From Alistipes excrementigallinarum (GTDB lineage Bacteria; Bacteroidota; Bacteroidia; Bacteroidales; Rikenellaceae): a stretch of 64,000 bases of DNA. The DNA is taken from positions 33,795 to 97,794 of the forward strand of contig DXIP01000001.1 of the NCBI GenBank assembly GCA_019112825.1, read 5' to 3'. Both the position numbers and the translations under genes were made by a program. Position 1 is the first letter of the stretch. Every line of letters starts with the position of its first letter. The notes beneath the pieces were generated by a model. The model saw only the letters and a list, made by a program, of their open reading frames with translations. It was not told the DNA's origin and did not search any database. Positions 8,892-16,268 of the stretch are shown piece by piece.

Positions 8892-9545
8892 TTATTCAAC
8901 GGGATAGAGGTAGTCAATGGTCATGTAACCCTTTACGGCGGCGTCGTTCATGAAGTTTGCGAGGCGCAGGGCCGCACAGGTACCGTCCTTCAGACGAAGC
9001 AGATAGATTTTCCCCGAGAGGGTGTAGATCGGCGGCATGGTCGAGGTGTCTACATTGAGCCAGCGCGAAAGAGTGGGGTTCCAATAATCCTCGGCATAGA
9101 GGATGATGCCGTCCATCATCTGCGACATGTCGATTGTGATGCGGTCGGTGGTCCATTCATCTTCCGTCCATTGCTCTTCGGAAACCGATTCGGGCGCCGG
9201 AAGTGCATCGAAAGACCCCGCCTGGCTTTCCCAAACGGTGCCGCCGTTGGTCTTCGAGTCGTATCGATGTACGGCAAAATCCCACGTTTCGGGAGTTGCG
9301 TCACCCACGTGTGTTGTTGTTACCTGTTTGCCGTGCAAATCGACATAATGCCATTCGGTGTAATCCGTGGCGTCGATATAGATCCGTCCCGTGCGGGCTC
9401 CTTCGTCGACAAGGATAAACCCGTATTCGTTGCCGGTCTCGGCCGTGGGCATGTCATAAATCCCCTCGAAGATGCCGTTGCAGGCCGGGAGCGACAACAG
9501 CAGCGTCGCTCCCGACAAGAACAGCCCAGCCTGTTTGCAGTTCAT
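8892..9545 (-). CDS. hmuY: HmuY family haem-binding lipoprotein
   Basis: The frame is open to a TTG at 9551, but the ATG two codons inside (9545) is the better start; it gives MNCKQ and a 217-residue protein. The signal peptide ends in a lipobox LPAC with Cys22, so it is an acylated, probably surface-exposed lipoprotein. The WDFAVHRYDSKTNGG stretch and the C-terminal beta-rich part match the HmuY fold. In P. gingivalis HmuY captures haem through two histidines and hands it to HmuR; homologues in other genera use other ligands, and I cannot assign ligands here from sequence alone. Position directly before hmuR supports the call. Confidence 0.88.
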   Translation of the reverse strand: MNCKQAGLFLSGATLLLSLPACNGIFEGIYDMPTAETGNEYGFILVDEGARTGRIYIDATDYTEWHYVDLHGKQVTTTHVGDATPETWDFAVHRYDSKTNGGTVWESQAGSFDALPAPESVSEEQWTEDEWTTDRITIDMSQMMDGIILYAEDYWNPTLSRWLNVDTSTMPPIYTLSGKIYLLRLKDGTCAALRLANFMNDAAVKGYMTIDYLYPVE

Positions 9546-9570
9546 GGCCAATCTCGCTTTTTCTGTAGAG

Positions 9571-10398
9571 TTACTCTTCCGTGGCGGGAGCCGTTCCCGG
9601 CAGCAGCGTGACGGTCAGTCCGCCCATGACGGCCGGTACGTTGAACGCAATCGAGAAATCGTCCTTGGCAGCATTTGTGCGGCCACTGAGCGTGAAGTCG
9701 TAGTTGCTGGTCGAGTCACCCATTCCCATGGCCACGCTGCCGCTGCCCGTAAAGACGTACTCTTCGCCCTCCTTAGTCGCAGTAGCCGACTCAACGGTAA
9801 AGGTTCCCCACGAGGCGGATTCGAAGACAACCTTCAGAGTTCCGTCGCCGTTGGCCGTCAGCTTCACGCGCTCGCCGTCGGTATAGCGGTTCTGAAAATA
9901 GGAGCAGTCGGCATCCGTATATCCTTCGTAGGTTCCGGCCAGCAGCAGGTCGGCCGGGGCGTCGCCTGTCTGGAACGTAAGAGTCATGCCGCCCATGACG
10001 GCCGGTATCGAAAACTCCATCCGGGCATCGTCCTGCGACCGGATCTCGGCCGTGAAGGTGCAGTCATAGGTCGAGGTATTCCCGTTCATGCCCATCTGCG
10101 TCTGCCCGCTGCCCGAGAGTGTGCAGAGGTCTCCGTTTACAGTCGCCTGTGCATCGGTGATGGTAAATTCGCCCCACGTGGCGGAGGTGAACGATACGGA
10201 GGCGGTGCCGTCCGTGTTTTTCGTGAGGACGACGGTCTCATCCGCCGAGATCATGTTCTGGAAATAGTTGCAACTGGCCAGCGTATAGCCGTTGTAGCGG
10301 CCTGCAAAGTCGACCGTTTTCGAACCGTTTTCATCCTTGTCACACGCCATCATAAAGACTGCGGCGGATAACATCATAAGTACAGATTTGATTTTCAT
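9571..10398 (-). CDS. tandem calycin-like lipoprotein, first gene of the hmu operon
   Basis: This 275-residue lipoprotein (lipobox Cys19, ...MMAC) consists of two homologous beta-rich units, about residues 29-150 and 154-268. Each opens with a Gly-Tyr-Asn/Glu-Gly-Tyr segment followed by a Cys-x-Tyr-Phe-Gln-Asn motif (ASCNYFQN and ADCSYFQN) and closes with PAVMGG followed by Leu-Thr. The pattern fits the putative calycin-like family (PF13944), small barrels that could bind a hydrophobic ligand. Being the first gene after the hmu promoter and 25 bases before hmuY, it probably helps capture haem or a related tetrapyrrole at the cell surface. That function is an inference; no ligand-binding residue is established. 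The two-domain form looks like an internal duplication. Confidence 0.75.
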   Translation of the reverse strand: MKIKSVLMMLSAAVFMMACDKDENGSKTVDFAGRYNGYTLASCNYFQNMISADETVVLTKNTDGTASVSFTSATWGEFTITDAQATVNGDLCTLSGSGQTQMGMNGNTSTYDCTFTAEIRSQDDARMEFSIPAVMGGMTLTFQTGDAPADLLLAGTYEGYTDADCSYFQNRYTDGERVKLTANGDGTLKVVFESASWGTFTVESATATKEGEEYVFTGSGSVAMGMGDSTSNYDFTLSGRTNAAKDDFSIAFNVPAVMGGLTVTLLPGTAPATEE

Positions 10399-10423
10399 AG
10401 GGTTGATTGTTATTTTTCGGAAA

Positions 10424-10454
10424 CAAAATTACCGGTGTTACAGCGCCCCGGCAA
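10424..10454 (-). promoter_or_regulatory. hmu operon promoter (TTG-N20-TAATTTTG)
   Basis: On the minus strand a TTG (-33 element, 10452-10454) precedes an exact -7 element TAATTTTG (10424-10431) by 20 bases. This is the Bacteroidota sigma-ABfr arrangement. The start codon lies about 25 bases downstream of the -7 element. It is the only recognisable promoter before the seven hmu genes. Iron or haem control is expected from related operons, but I cannot define a repressor site. Confidence 0.8.
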
Positions 10455-10782
10455 TACTCACTTTTTATGATTTTTTCAGCCCGATTTTGGAACGGATTAG
10501 GTATATGTTGGTAGGCAATCAGGGTTGAATGTCACGGTACATAGCTCTTTCATGACAAGTCATCTTCCGCACGAACGGCTGCTGCGGCACGCTCGACGTT
10601 GGAGCGGGGATGTAAATCACTTTGCTGTTAATGGAGCCAGGTTTGCATTTTCAATGCGATGAACGGTAACTCTCCGTATCGCACAGACAATTCTTGCTCC
10701 AACCGGTTGACTGGGTAATCCTGACGGATGCTGATTATGTGGTTCAGGATGAAATGCGGACACGGTGCGGACACGGAAAACG
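10455..10782 (+). other. spacer between hmu operon and tRNA-Leu, no gene recognised
   Basis: No convincing coding region is visible. Base composition is lower in GC than the flanks. Near its right end the segment TGCGGACACGG occurs twice in a row (10756-10776). The location at the 3' end of a tRNA gene, plus the altered composition, would fit an old integration site, but no integrase or matching att copy is present. Confidence 0.4.
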
Positions 10783-10817
10783 AAAAACCGCGTCAGAGTT
10801 TCCTCTAACGCGGTTTC
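10783..10817 (-). terminator. rho-independent terminator after tRNA-Leu
   Basis: AAACCGCGT pairs with ACGCGGTTT around a 16-base loop; on the minus strand the stem is followed by TTTTTCGTTTT. It lies directly after the tRNA CCA end and so closes that transcript. Confidence 0.75.
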
Positions 10818-10906
10818 TGGTGCCCAGGACAAGACTCGAACTTGCACGAACGTAATTGTTCACTACCCCCTCAAAGTAGCGTGTCTACCAATTTCACCAC
10901 CTGGGC
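10818..10906 (-). tRNA. tRNA-Leu (anticodon GAG)
   Basis: The minus strand folds as a class II tRNA: acceptor stem GCCCAGG/CCTGGGC, D-loop with GGTAGAC, anticodon stem CTACT/GGTAG with loop TTGAGGG (anticodon GAG, reads CTC/CTT), a short variable arm, and T-loop GTTCGAGTC. The terminal CCA (10818-10820) is encoded. It has its own promoter and terminator, so it is a single-gene unit. Confidence 0.95.
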
Positions 10907-10936
10907 GACACTGCCGAATTTCTCATTTCGGGTGTG

Positions 10937-10967
10937 CAAATATAGAGTTTATATTTGAATCCGCCAA
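10937..10967 (-). promoter_or_regulatory. tRNA-Leu promoter (TTG-N20-TATATTTG)
   Basis: On the minus strand TTG (10965-10967) is followed after 20 bases by TATATTTG (10937-10944), an exact Bacteroidota -7 box. It lies about 30 bases upstream of the tRNA 5' end. Confidence 0.8.
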
Positions 10968-11021
10968 ATTTTCGGACGCTTTGTGTCGAAAAAATGATTT
11001 TTTTCTTCCCTCCGCCCGCCT

Positions 11022-11146
11022 CCGGGGAAGCCGTGAGGTCGGTGGAAGACTGCCGCAGGGCGGTCTCGGACGGTTGTGGAGGCCGGAGGGAGGCTGGCTA
11101 AGGGGGGGCCGCCGGGGAAGCCGTGAGGCCGGGGACGACTGCCGCC
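11022..11146. repeat. two-copy 90-bp GC-rich spacer repeat
   Basis: A ~35-base block containing GGGGAAGCCGTGAGG and ending in ACTGCCGC starts near 11022 and again near 11112 (period 90). The 15-mer CTGCCGCAGGGCGGT (11050-11064) recurs in another spacer at 40769-40783, so part of it is a dispersed intergenic sequence. Confidence 0.7.
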
Positions 11147-11167
11147 CGACAGGAGGTGCCCCATAAT

Positions 11168-11208
11168 AAAAAAGGAACCGTCCGCCCCGATGCGGGGTGA
11201 ACGGCTCC
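11168..11208 (-). terminator. terminator of the S46 peptidase gene
   Basis: Minus strand: a GC-rich imperfect stem (GGAGCCGTT...ACGGTTCC enclosing CCCCG-CAT-CGGGG) followed by six T residues, 25 bases after the stop codon at 11234. Confidence 0.75.
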
Positions 11209-11233
11209 CGATGGCTCTGCGGGCCGGGCTGCC

Positions 11234-13219
11234 TCAGCGGACGAAATCCATCTCGCGGAAGAGGTAGTCGGCCCCGCCGATGCGGTCGATGACGAAGAGC
11301 ACGTAGCGGATGTCCACCGCGATGTTGCGGCAGATTTCCGGGTCGAACTCGATGTCGCTCATCGTCGAGCGCCACGTGCGGTCGAAGTTGATGCCCACCA
11401 GCTCGCCGCGGCCGTTGATGACGGGCGAGCCCGAGTTGCCCCCCGTCGTGTGGTTCGTCGCCAGGAAGCAGACGGGCACCGTGCGCCGTCCGTCGAGCGT
11501 GATGCCCCAGCGGCCGTACTCCTTCGAGGCGTAGAGGTCGCGCAGTTGCTGCGGGATGTCGTAGTCGTAGATTTCGGGGTTGTCCTTGGCGATGATGCCG
11601 TCGAGGGTAGTCTGCGGCTTGTGGTACTCGCCGTCGGCATATTCGTATCCGGCCACCGAGCCGTAGGCCACGCGCAGCGTGAGGTTGGCGTCGGGGAAGA
11701 AGGCCCGTTGGGTGTCCCACTCGCGCAGCCCGCGGATGTAGCGGGTGTAGAGCTCGTTGAGGCGCTTGCTCGTGAGGTTGCGCAGCGAGCGCGTCCCTAG
11801 CAGCCAGACGATGTGGCTGCGCATGCGCTTGATGCCGGAGGCGAGCGCCTCGGCGTCGGCCGACTTCTCGCCGCTCCACACCTCCTCGAAGAGGTGGCGG
11901 GCATATGCCTCGGGGCTGCCCCACGTGTGGAGGCCGTCGAGGAACTCGGGAATCAGATAGGGTGCCGGGCAGCGGGCGGCATACTCCGCGGCGAGGAACT
12001 CGAAGAGGGCCTGCTCGGTGGCGCGGCGCCGCTCGAAGCAGCTCTCGGCACGCTCCTCCTCGTCGTAGGTGGTGGGCAGCGCGGCGAGCGTCTCCGAGAT
12101 GAGCTCGTAGGCGAAGTAGGCGTCGGCGATGCGGGCATATTCGGCCTTGAGCTCCGCCACCACCGTGCGGTACTCCTCGCGGTCGGCGGCCCAGGCGGCA
12201 AAGCGCTCCTCGTAGTCGCGCTTCTTGGCCACCGTGCCCAGACGGTTGATGCCCAGCATCTCGCCCTGCCACTTCTTCCATGCGTTGGCGATGGTGGCGT
12301 GCTTGGCGGCGTAGTGGATGCGCAGCTCGGGGTCCTCGGCCTGCGCCTCCGAGATAATCTCGAGGCGGCCGGTGCGGATGGCAATCTTGGCCGGGTCGGA
12401 GCGCTCGGCGATGTAGGCCACGGCGTCCGAGAGGATGTACTCCTGGGTGTTGCCCGGGAAGCCGTAAATCATCGTGAAGTCACCCTCGTGGATGCCGCGC
12501 AGCGAGATTTTGAAGTGGCGCGCCGGGCGGTAGGGGACATTCTCCGGCGAGTAGGGCGCCGGACGGTTGTCCTTGCCGGCATAGACGCGGAAAATCGAGA
12601 AGTCGCCCGTGTGGCGCGGCCAAATCCAGTTGTCCGTGTCGCCGCCGAACTTGCCGATGGACGAGGGGGGCGTGGCTACCAGACGCACGTCGTCGAACTG
12701 CTCGTAGAGGAAGAGGAACTGCTGGTTGCCGTAGTACATCTGCTCGACCGAGGCGCGGTAACCCTTGCCCTCGGCTTCGGCCTTGCGGCAAATCTCCTCG
12801 GGGCTCTCGCCCGCGGCGATGCGGTCGGTCACCTCCTCCATGCGGACCAGCACCCGCACGTTGAGCCCCTCGTTGGGGAGCTCCTCGGCGCGCGAGCGGG
12901 CCCAGAAGCCGTAGGTCAGGTAGTCGTGTTCGAGCGACGAGTGGGCCTGGATGTAGTCGTAGCCGCAGTGGTGGTTGGTCAGCAGCAGCCCCTCGTCCGA
13001 GACGAATTCGCCGGTGCAGCCTCCGTCGAAGAGGACCACGGCGTCCTTGAGCGAGGCGCGGTTGATGCTGTAGATGTCTTCGGCCGTGAGGCGGAAGCCC
13101 TTGGCGCGCATGTCGTCGATGCGCGACGAGATGAGGCTCGGGAGCCACATTCCCTTGTCCGCCAGCGCGGGCAGCGTCAGCAGCAGCACGGCGAGGGTCA
13201 GAAACGTACGTTTGAACAT
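11234..13219 (-). CDS. S46 family dipeptidyl-peptidase, DPP11-like
   Basis: The start is the ATG at 13219 (MFKRTF, signal peptide about 1-20); the open frame further upstream is GC-rich spacer. The 661-residue mature enzyme shows the chymotrypsin-fold S46 motifs: TNHHCGYD with the catalytic His at 84, RHTGDFSIFRVYA with the likely catalytic Asp, and TGGNSGSPV with the catalytic Ser near the C-terminus. Eighteen residues after that Ser is Arg in NFDRTW. This position is Gly in DPP7 and Arg in DPP11, where it selects Asp/Glu at P1. So the enzyme probably removes Xaa-Asp/Glu dipeptides in the periplasm, feeding peptide use. It is slightly shorter than P. gingivalis DPP11. It is the last gene of an lpxB-side minus-strand run, with a terminator after it. 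Confidence 0.9.
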   Translation of the reverse strand: MFKRTFLTLAVLLLTLPALADKGMWLPSLISSRIDDMRAKGFRLTAEDIYSINRASLKDAVVLFDGGCTGEFVSDEGLLLTNHHCGYDYIQAHSSLEHDYLTYGFWARSRAEELPNEGLNVRVLVRMEEVTDRIAAGESPEEICRKAEAEGKGYRASVEQMYYGNQQFLFLYEQFDDVRLVATPPSSIGKFGGDTDNWIWPRHTGDFSIFRVYAGKDNRPAPYSPENVPYRPARHFKISLRGIHEGDFTMIYGFPGNTQEYILSDAVAYIAERSDPAKIAIRTGRLEIISEAQAEDPELRIHYAAKHATIANAWKKWQGEMLGINRLGTVAKKRDYEERFAAWAADREEYRTVVAELKAEYARIADAYFAYELISETLAALPTTYDEEERAESCFERRRATEQALFEFLAAEYAARCPAPYLIPEFLDGLHTWGSPEAYARHLFEEVWSGEKSADAEALASGIKRMRSHIVWLLGTRSLRNLTSKRLNELYTRYIRGLREWDTQRAFFPDANLTLRVAYGSVAGYEYADGEYHKPQTTLDGIIAKDNPEIYDYDIPQQLRDLYASKEYGRWGITLDGRRTVPVCFLATNHTTGGNSGSPVINGRGELVGINFDRTWRSTMSDIEFDPEICRNIAVDIRYVLFVIDRIGGADYLFREMDFVR

Positions 13220-13455
13220 GGTTCGATGGTTTTTTGTGGGTTTTTCGTTGGGTTTTTGTTGGATTTCGTTGGGTTGTTGCGGGTCGGGGTTGCGCGGGGC
13301 TCCGGGCGCTTTCCGCGGGGTCTGTGCAGCCGGGGCGGAGCGTCGGGTGTCGGGTGTCGGGGGCGCTGGGCCGTTGCGGCCGCTCTCCGGGCCGTTCTGC
13401 CTCGGGTAGCTTCCGGGCCGCTCTCCGGGTTGCGGGCCGCTCTCCGGGGCGCGGG

Positions 13456-14076
13456 CTACTCTGCCTGCGCTTCCCCTTCGCCGGCCGCAAGGAAGCGCTC
13501 CAGCTCGACGTAGAGCCGCTGTACGGGGAGCCCCATGACGTTGTAGAACGAGCCGTCGATGCGCTCGATGGCCACATATCCGAGCCACTCCTGGATGCCG
13601 TAGGAGCCCGCCTTGTCGTAGGGGCGGCAGGTGTCGACGTAGTAGTCAATCTCCTCGTCGCGCAGGGGGCGGAACCACACCTCGCTGCGGGCCGTGAAGG
13701 TGTGGCTTGCGTGCACGGTGCGCAGCGTCACGCCCGAGACCACCACGTGCGACCGCCCCGCAAGGGCGCGGAGCATCGCGACGGCGTCGGTGCGGTCGTG
13801 CGGCTTGCCCAGCACCCGGTCGCCGAGTACCACGACCGTGTCGGCCGTGAGCAGGATGTCCCGCTCGCCGAGCGGAAAGGGGTAGGCCTCGCTCTTGAGG
13901 CGGGAGAGGTAGCGCGGCACCTCCTCGGCCGGCAGTCCGGCCGGGTAGCGCTCCTCGCAGGCGTAGCGCGAGGCGAGTTCATAGGGGAGGCCGCAGCCGC
14001 TCAGCAGCTCGCGTCGCCGGGGCGACTGCGAGGCCAGCAGCAGACGGTAGTTGCGGAGTCGTTCGTGCAGCAGCAT
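13456..14076 (-). CDS. maf: Maf family nucleotide pyrophosphatase
   Basis: The 206-residue protein has the Maf signature LLLASQSPRRRELL near the N-terminus, the catalytic LLTADTVVVLG segment and a GKPHD motif. Maf proteins hydrolyse non-canonical or bulk nucleoside triphosphates (dTTP/UTP type) to the monophosphate plus pyrophosphate and influence septum formation in some bacteria. The C-terminus runs into a low-complexity Ala/Glu/Gly tail. It lies 99 bases downstream of the FAH-family gene and 236 bases upstream of the S46 peptidase; the second spacer is GC-rich filler with no promoter that I recognise. Confidence 0.9.
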   Translation of the reverse strand: MLLHERLRNYRLLLASQSPRRRELLSGCGLPYELASRYACEERYPAGLPAEEVPRYLSRLKSEAYPFPLGERDILLTADTVVVLGDRVLGKPHDRTDAVAMLRALAGRSHVVVSGVTLRTVHASHTFTARSEVWFRPLRDEEIDYYVDTCRPYDKAGSYGIQEWLGYVAIERIDGSFYNVMGLPVQRLYVELERFLAAGEGEAQAE

Positions 14077-14175
14077 GGTTGTGTGTCGTGTCTTGTCGGT
14101 TTGCGGGTCGGCCGGCTCCGCGCGGGGGCGGTGTCCGACCGGCCGGTGGTTTTATGCGGGCCGCTCGGGGGCGGG

Positions 14176-14811
14176 TCAGCGGATGTCGAAGCAGAGCTGC
14201 TCGTGCCCCTCGAGCGTGGCGCGCAGCGTGTCGCCCGGGCGGACGGGCCCCACGCCGGCCGGCGTGCCGGTGAAGAGCAGGTCGCCCATGCGGAGGGTCA
14301 GGTAGCGCGAGACGCAGGCGATGAGGCGGTTGACCGGGTAGAGCATGAGCGACGTGTCGCCCTGCTGGCGCACCTGGCCGTTGAGCTCCAGCTCGAAGCG
14401 GAGCCGCTGCACGTCGCCGCCCAGCTCCTCGAGCGGGATGAAGCGGGGCGCGAGGGCCGCCGAGCGGTCAAAGGCCTTGGCCCGCTCCCAGGGGAGCCCC
14501 AGGCGGATGGCCTCGCGCTGCAGGTCGCGCGCCGTGAAGTCGATGCCGAGCCCCACCTCGTGGTAGTATCGGTGGGCGAAACGCTCCTCGATGCACTTGC
14601 CCACGCGGTCGATGCGCACCACCAGCTCGCACTCGTAGTGCACCTCCTGCGAGAAGTCGGGGACGTAGAAGGGGTCGTTGTTGCGCAGCAGCGCCGTGTC
14701 GGGCTTGAGGAACCAGAGCGGCTCGTCGGCCGCCTCCGTCCCGAGCCCCGTCTGGTGGTGGAGCTCCGCGGCGTGGGCGGCGTAGTTGCGTCCGATGCAG
14801 ATGATTTTCAT
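14176..14811 (-). CDS. fumarylacetoacetate hydrolase (FAH) family protein
   Basis: This 211-residue single-domain member of the FAH superfamily has the metal-binding Glu-x-Glu pair in HYECELVVRI, the following GIDFTARDLQ segment and a C-terminal GDLLFTGTPAGVGP motif. Relatives act as acylpyruvate hydrolases or oxaloacetate decarboxylases (FAHD1 type), or as 2-hydroxyhepta-2,4-diene-dioate isomerases. Sequence alone does not tell these apart, and no aromatic degradation genes are nearby. It begins 15 bases after the lpxB stop, so it is most likely in the lpxB operon; the conserved housekeeping setting favours an oxaloacetate or acylpyruvate role over catabolism. Confidence 0.87.
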   Translation of the reverse strand: MKIICIGRNYAAHAAELHHQTGLGTEAADEPLWFLKPDTALLRNNDPFYVPDFSQEVHYECELVVRIDRVGKCIEERFAHRYYHEVGLGIDFTARDLQREAIRLGLPWERAKAFDRSAALAPRFIPLEELGGDVQRLRFELELNGQVRQQGDTSLMLYPVNRLIACVSRYLTLRMGDLLFTGTPAGVGPVRPGDTLRATLEGHEQLCFDIR

Positions 14812-14826
14812 GGGTCGTCTCTTTGT

Positions 14827-15975
14827 TTACCGGTCATTGGGGGCGGAGTCGCGGCGGAGCTCCCCGACCATGCGGCGGGCGAAGCGCTCGCTGGCCCCCG
14901 GGCCGCCGATGATGCGGCGCAGCTGGTCGAAGTCGTCGAGCATGCGCTGCCGCTCGGAGCCCCCTTCGAGGATGGCGCGCAGCTCGCGCTCGGCCGCGGT
15001 GATGTCGAGGTCGGACTGGATGAGCTCGCGCACCGCCTCGCGCCCGAGGTTGAGGTTGACGAGCGAGACCCAGGGCACCTTCAGCACGTAGGGGCGCAGC
15101 TTGACCTGGAACCAGAGCGTGCGGTAGACCACCACCTCGGGGATGCCCAGCAGCGCCGTCTCGAGCGTCGCGGTGCCCGAGGTGACGACGGCCGCCTCGG
15201 CCGCCGCAAGGGTTTCATAGGTCTGGTCGCAGACGTAGCGGATGGAGCTCCCCGCCATGTAGCGCTCGTAGAGCGCGCGGTCGAGCCACGAGACGCCCGC
15301 CACGACGAACTGCCGCTCGGGGAAGCGCTCGGCCAGACGGGCCATGAGGGGGAGGTTGTCGCGGATTTCGCCGGCGCGGCTGCCGGCCAGCAGCGCCACG
15401 ATGGGGCGGCTGTCGAGGCCGTTGCGGCGGCGGAACTCCTCAGGTGTGGGAAGCTCGGGCAGCCGCCGGTCGATGGCGTCGACCAGCGGGTTTCCCTCGA
15501 AGATGGGGGTGATGCCCTTCGAGGAGAAGTATTGCCGCTCGAAGGGGAAGATGATGAAGAGGCGGTCGACGTAGCGGCGGATGGACTTCACGCGGTATTC
15601 GCGCCAGGCCCACACCTTGGGGGCGATGTAGTAGAAGGTGCGGATGCCCTGCTCGTGGGCCCAGCGGGCCATCTTCATGTTGAAGCCCGGGTAGTCAATC
15701 AGAATCAGCACGTCGGGGGCGAAGGCGGCGACATCCTGCCGGCACTCGAGCATCTGGCGGCGGATGGTTCCCAGGTTGCGGAGCACCTGCACGATGCCGA
15801 AGAACGAGGTCTCGCGGTAGTGCTTCGCCAGGTTGCGCTCGCCGCCCGCACGGGCCATCCGGTCGCCGCCCCAGAAGCGGAACTGCGCTTCGGGGTCGGC
15901 CTTGCGGAGCCCTTCGATGAGGTTTGCGCCGTGCAGGTCGCCCGAGGGTTCGCCTGCGATGAGGTAGTATTTCAT
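14827..15975 (-). CDS. lpxB: lipid-A-disaccharide synthase
   Basis: The start is ATG 15975 (MKYYLIAGEPSGDLHGANL). The 382-residue protein is a GT19 glycosyltransferase: N-terminal AGEPSGDLHG motif, DYPGFNMKMA in the first Rossmann-like half, LLAGSRAGEI in the second, and VTSGTATLETAL near the sugar-nucleotide site. It joins UDP-2,3-diacylglucosamine and lipid X into the lipid A disaccharide at the inner membrane. The frame stays open 270 bases upstream, but a well-formed promoter lies in that stretch, so the shorter start is right. It leads the lpxB > FAH > maf > S46 run. Confidence 0.95.
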   Translation of the reverse strand: MKYYLIAGEPSGDLHGANLIEGLRKADPEAQFRFWGGDRMARAGGERNLAKHYRETSFFGIVQVLRNLGTIRRQMLECRQDVAAFAPDVLILIDYPGFNMKMARWAHEQGIRTFYYIAPKVWAWREYRVKSIRRYVDRLFIIFPFERQYFSSKGITPIFEGNPLVDAIDRRLPELPTPEEFRRRNGLDSRPIVALLAGSRAGEIRDNLPLMARLAERFPERQFVVAGVSWLDRALYERYMAGSSIRYVCDQTYETLAAAEAAVVTSGTATLETALLGIPEVVVYRTLWFQVKLRPYVLKVPWVSLVNLNLGREAVRELIQSDLDITAAERELRAILEGGSERQRMLDDFDQLRRIIGGPGASERFARRMVGELRRDSAPNDR

Positions 15976-16035
15976 GTGCGGAAGTGTTGCGTTGCGGCGG
16001 GCGGGGCGCCGGGCCCCCCTCTCCCGTCCGCGAGA

Positions 16036-16065
16036 CAAAAATAGCGAATCCCGGCGCTTCGGCAA
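16036..16065 (-). promoter_or_regulatory. lpxB promoter (TTG-N19-TATTTTTG)
   Basis: Minus strand TTG (16063-16065), 19-base spacer, TATTTTTG (16036-16043). About 60 bases upstream of the lpxB ATG. Confidence 0.78.
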
Positions 16066-16128
16066 AACTTTTCGGCCCCAAATCGGCCGCGCGCCCCGCC
16101 CGAGGGGTGCACCGCATCGAAAAAATCG

Positions 16129-16136
16129 TATCTTTG
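16129..16136 (+). promoter_or_regulatory. -7 element of the sulfatase promoter
   Basis: TATCTTTG matches the Bacteroidota -7 consensus exactly. The -33 region is weak (GTG-like). It gives a leader of about 125 bases before the sulfatase ATG and is divergent from the lpxB promoter. Confidence 0.65.
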
Positions 16137-16268
16137 TCTTCAGAAACGGTCCCGGCCCGCCGCCCGGCGCTTCGGAAGGCACCCCGTCCGACGCTCCGGC
16201 TCCGCCCCGGTCCCGAAGAGCAACCAACCGACAACCAACCCAAAACAAAAACCCATTCCGAACCTCTC

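Noticed and set aside
10617..10847. A 76-residue frame starting MQVRVLSWAP
   Set aside because: It starts within the tRNA-Leu gene; this is the usual spurious tRNA-derived ORF.
13234..16044. A 936-residue plus-strand open frame
   Set aside because: Complement of maf, FAH and lpxB; no family features of its own.
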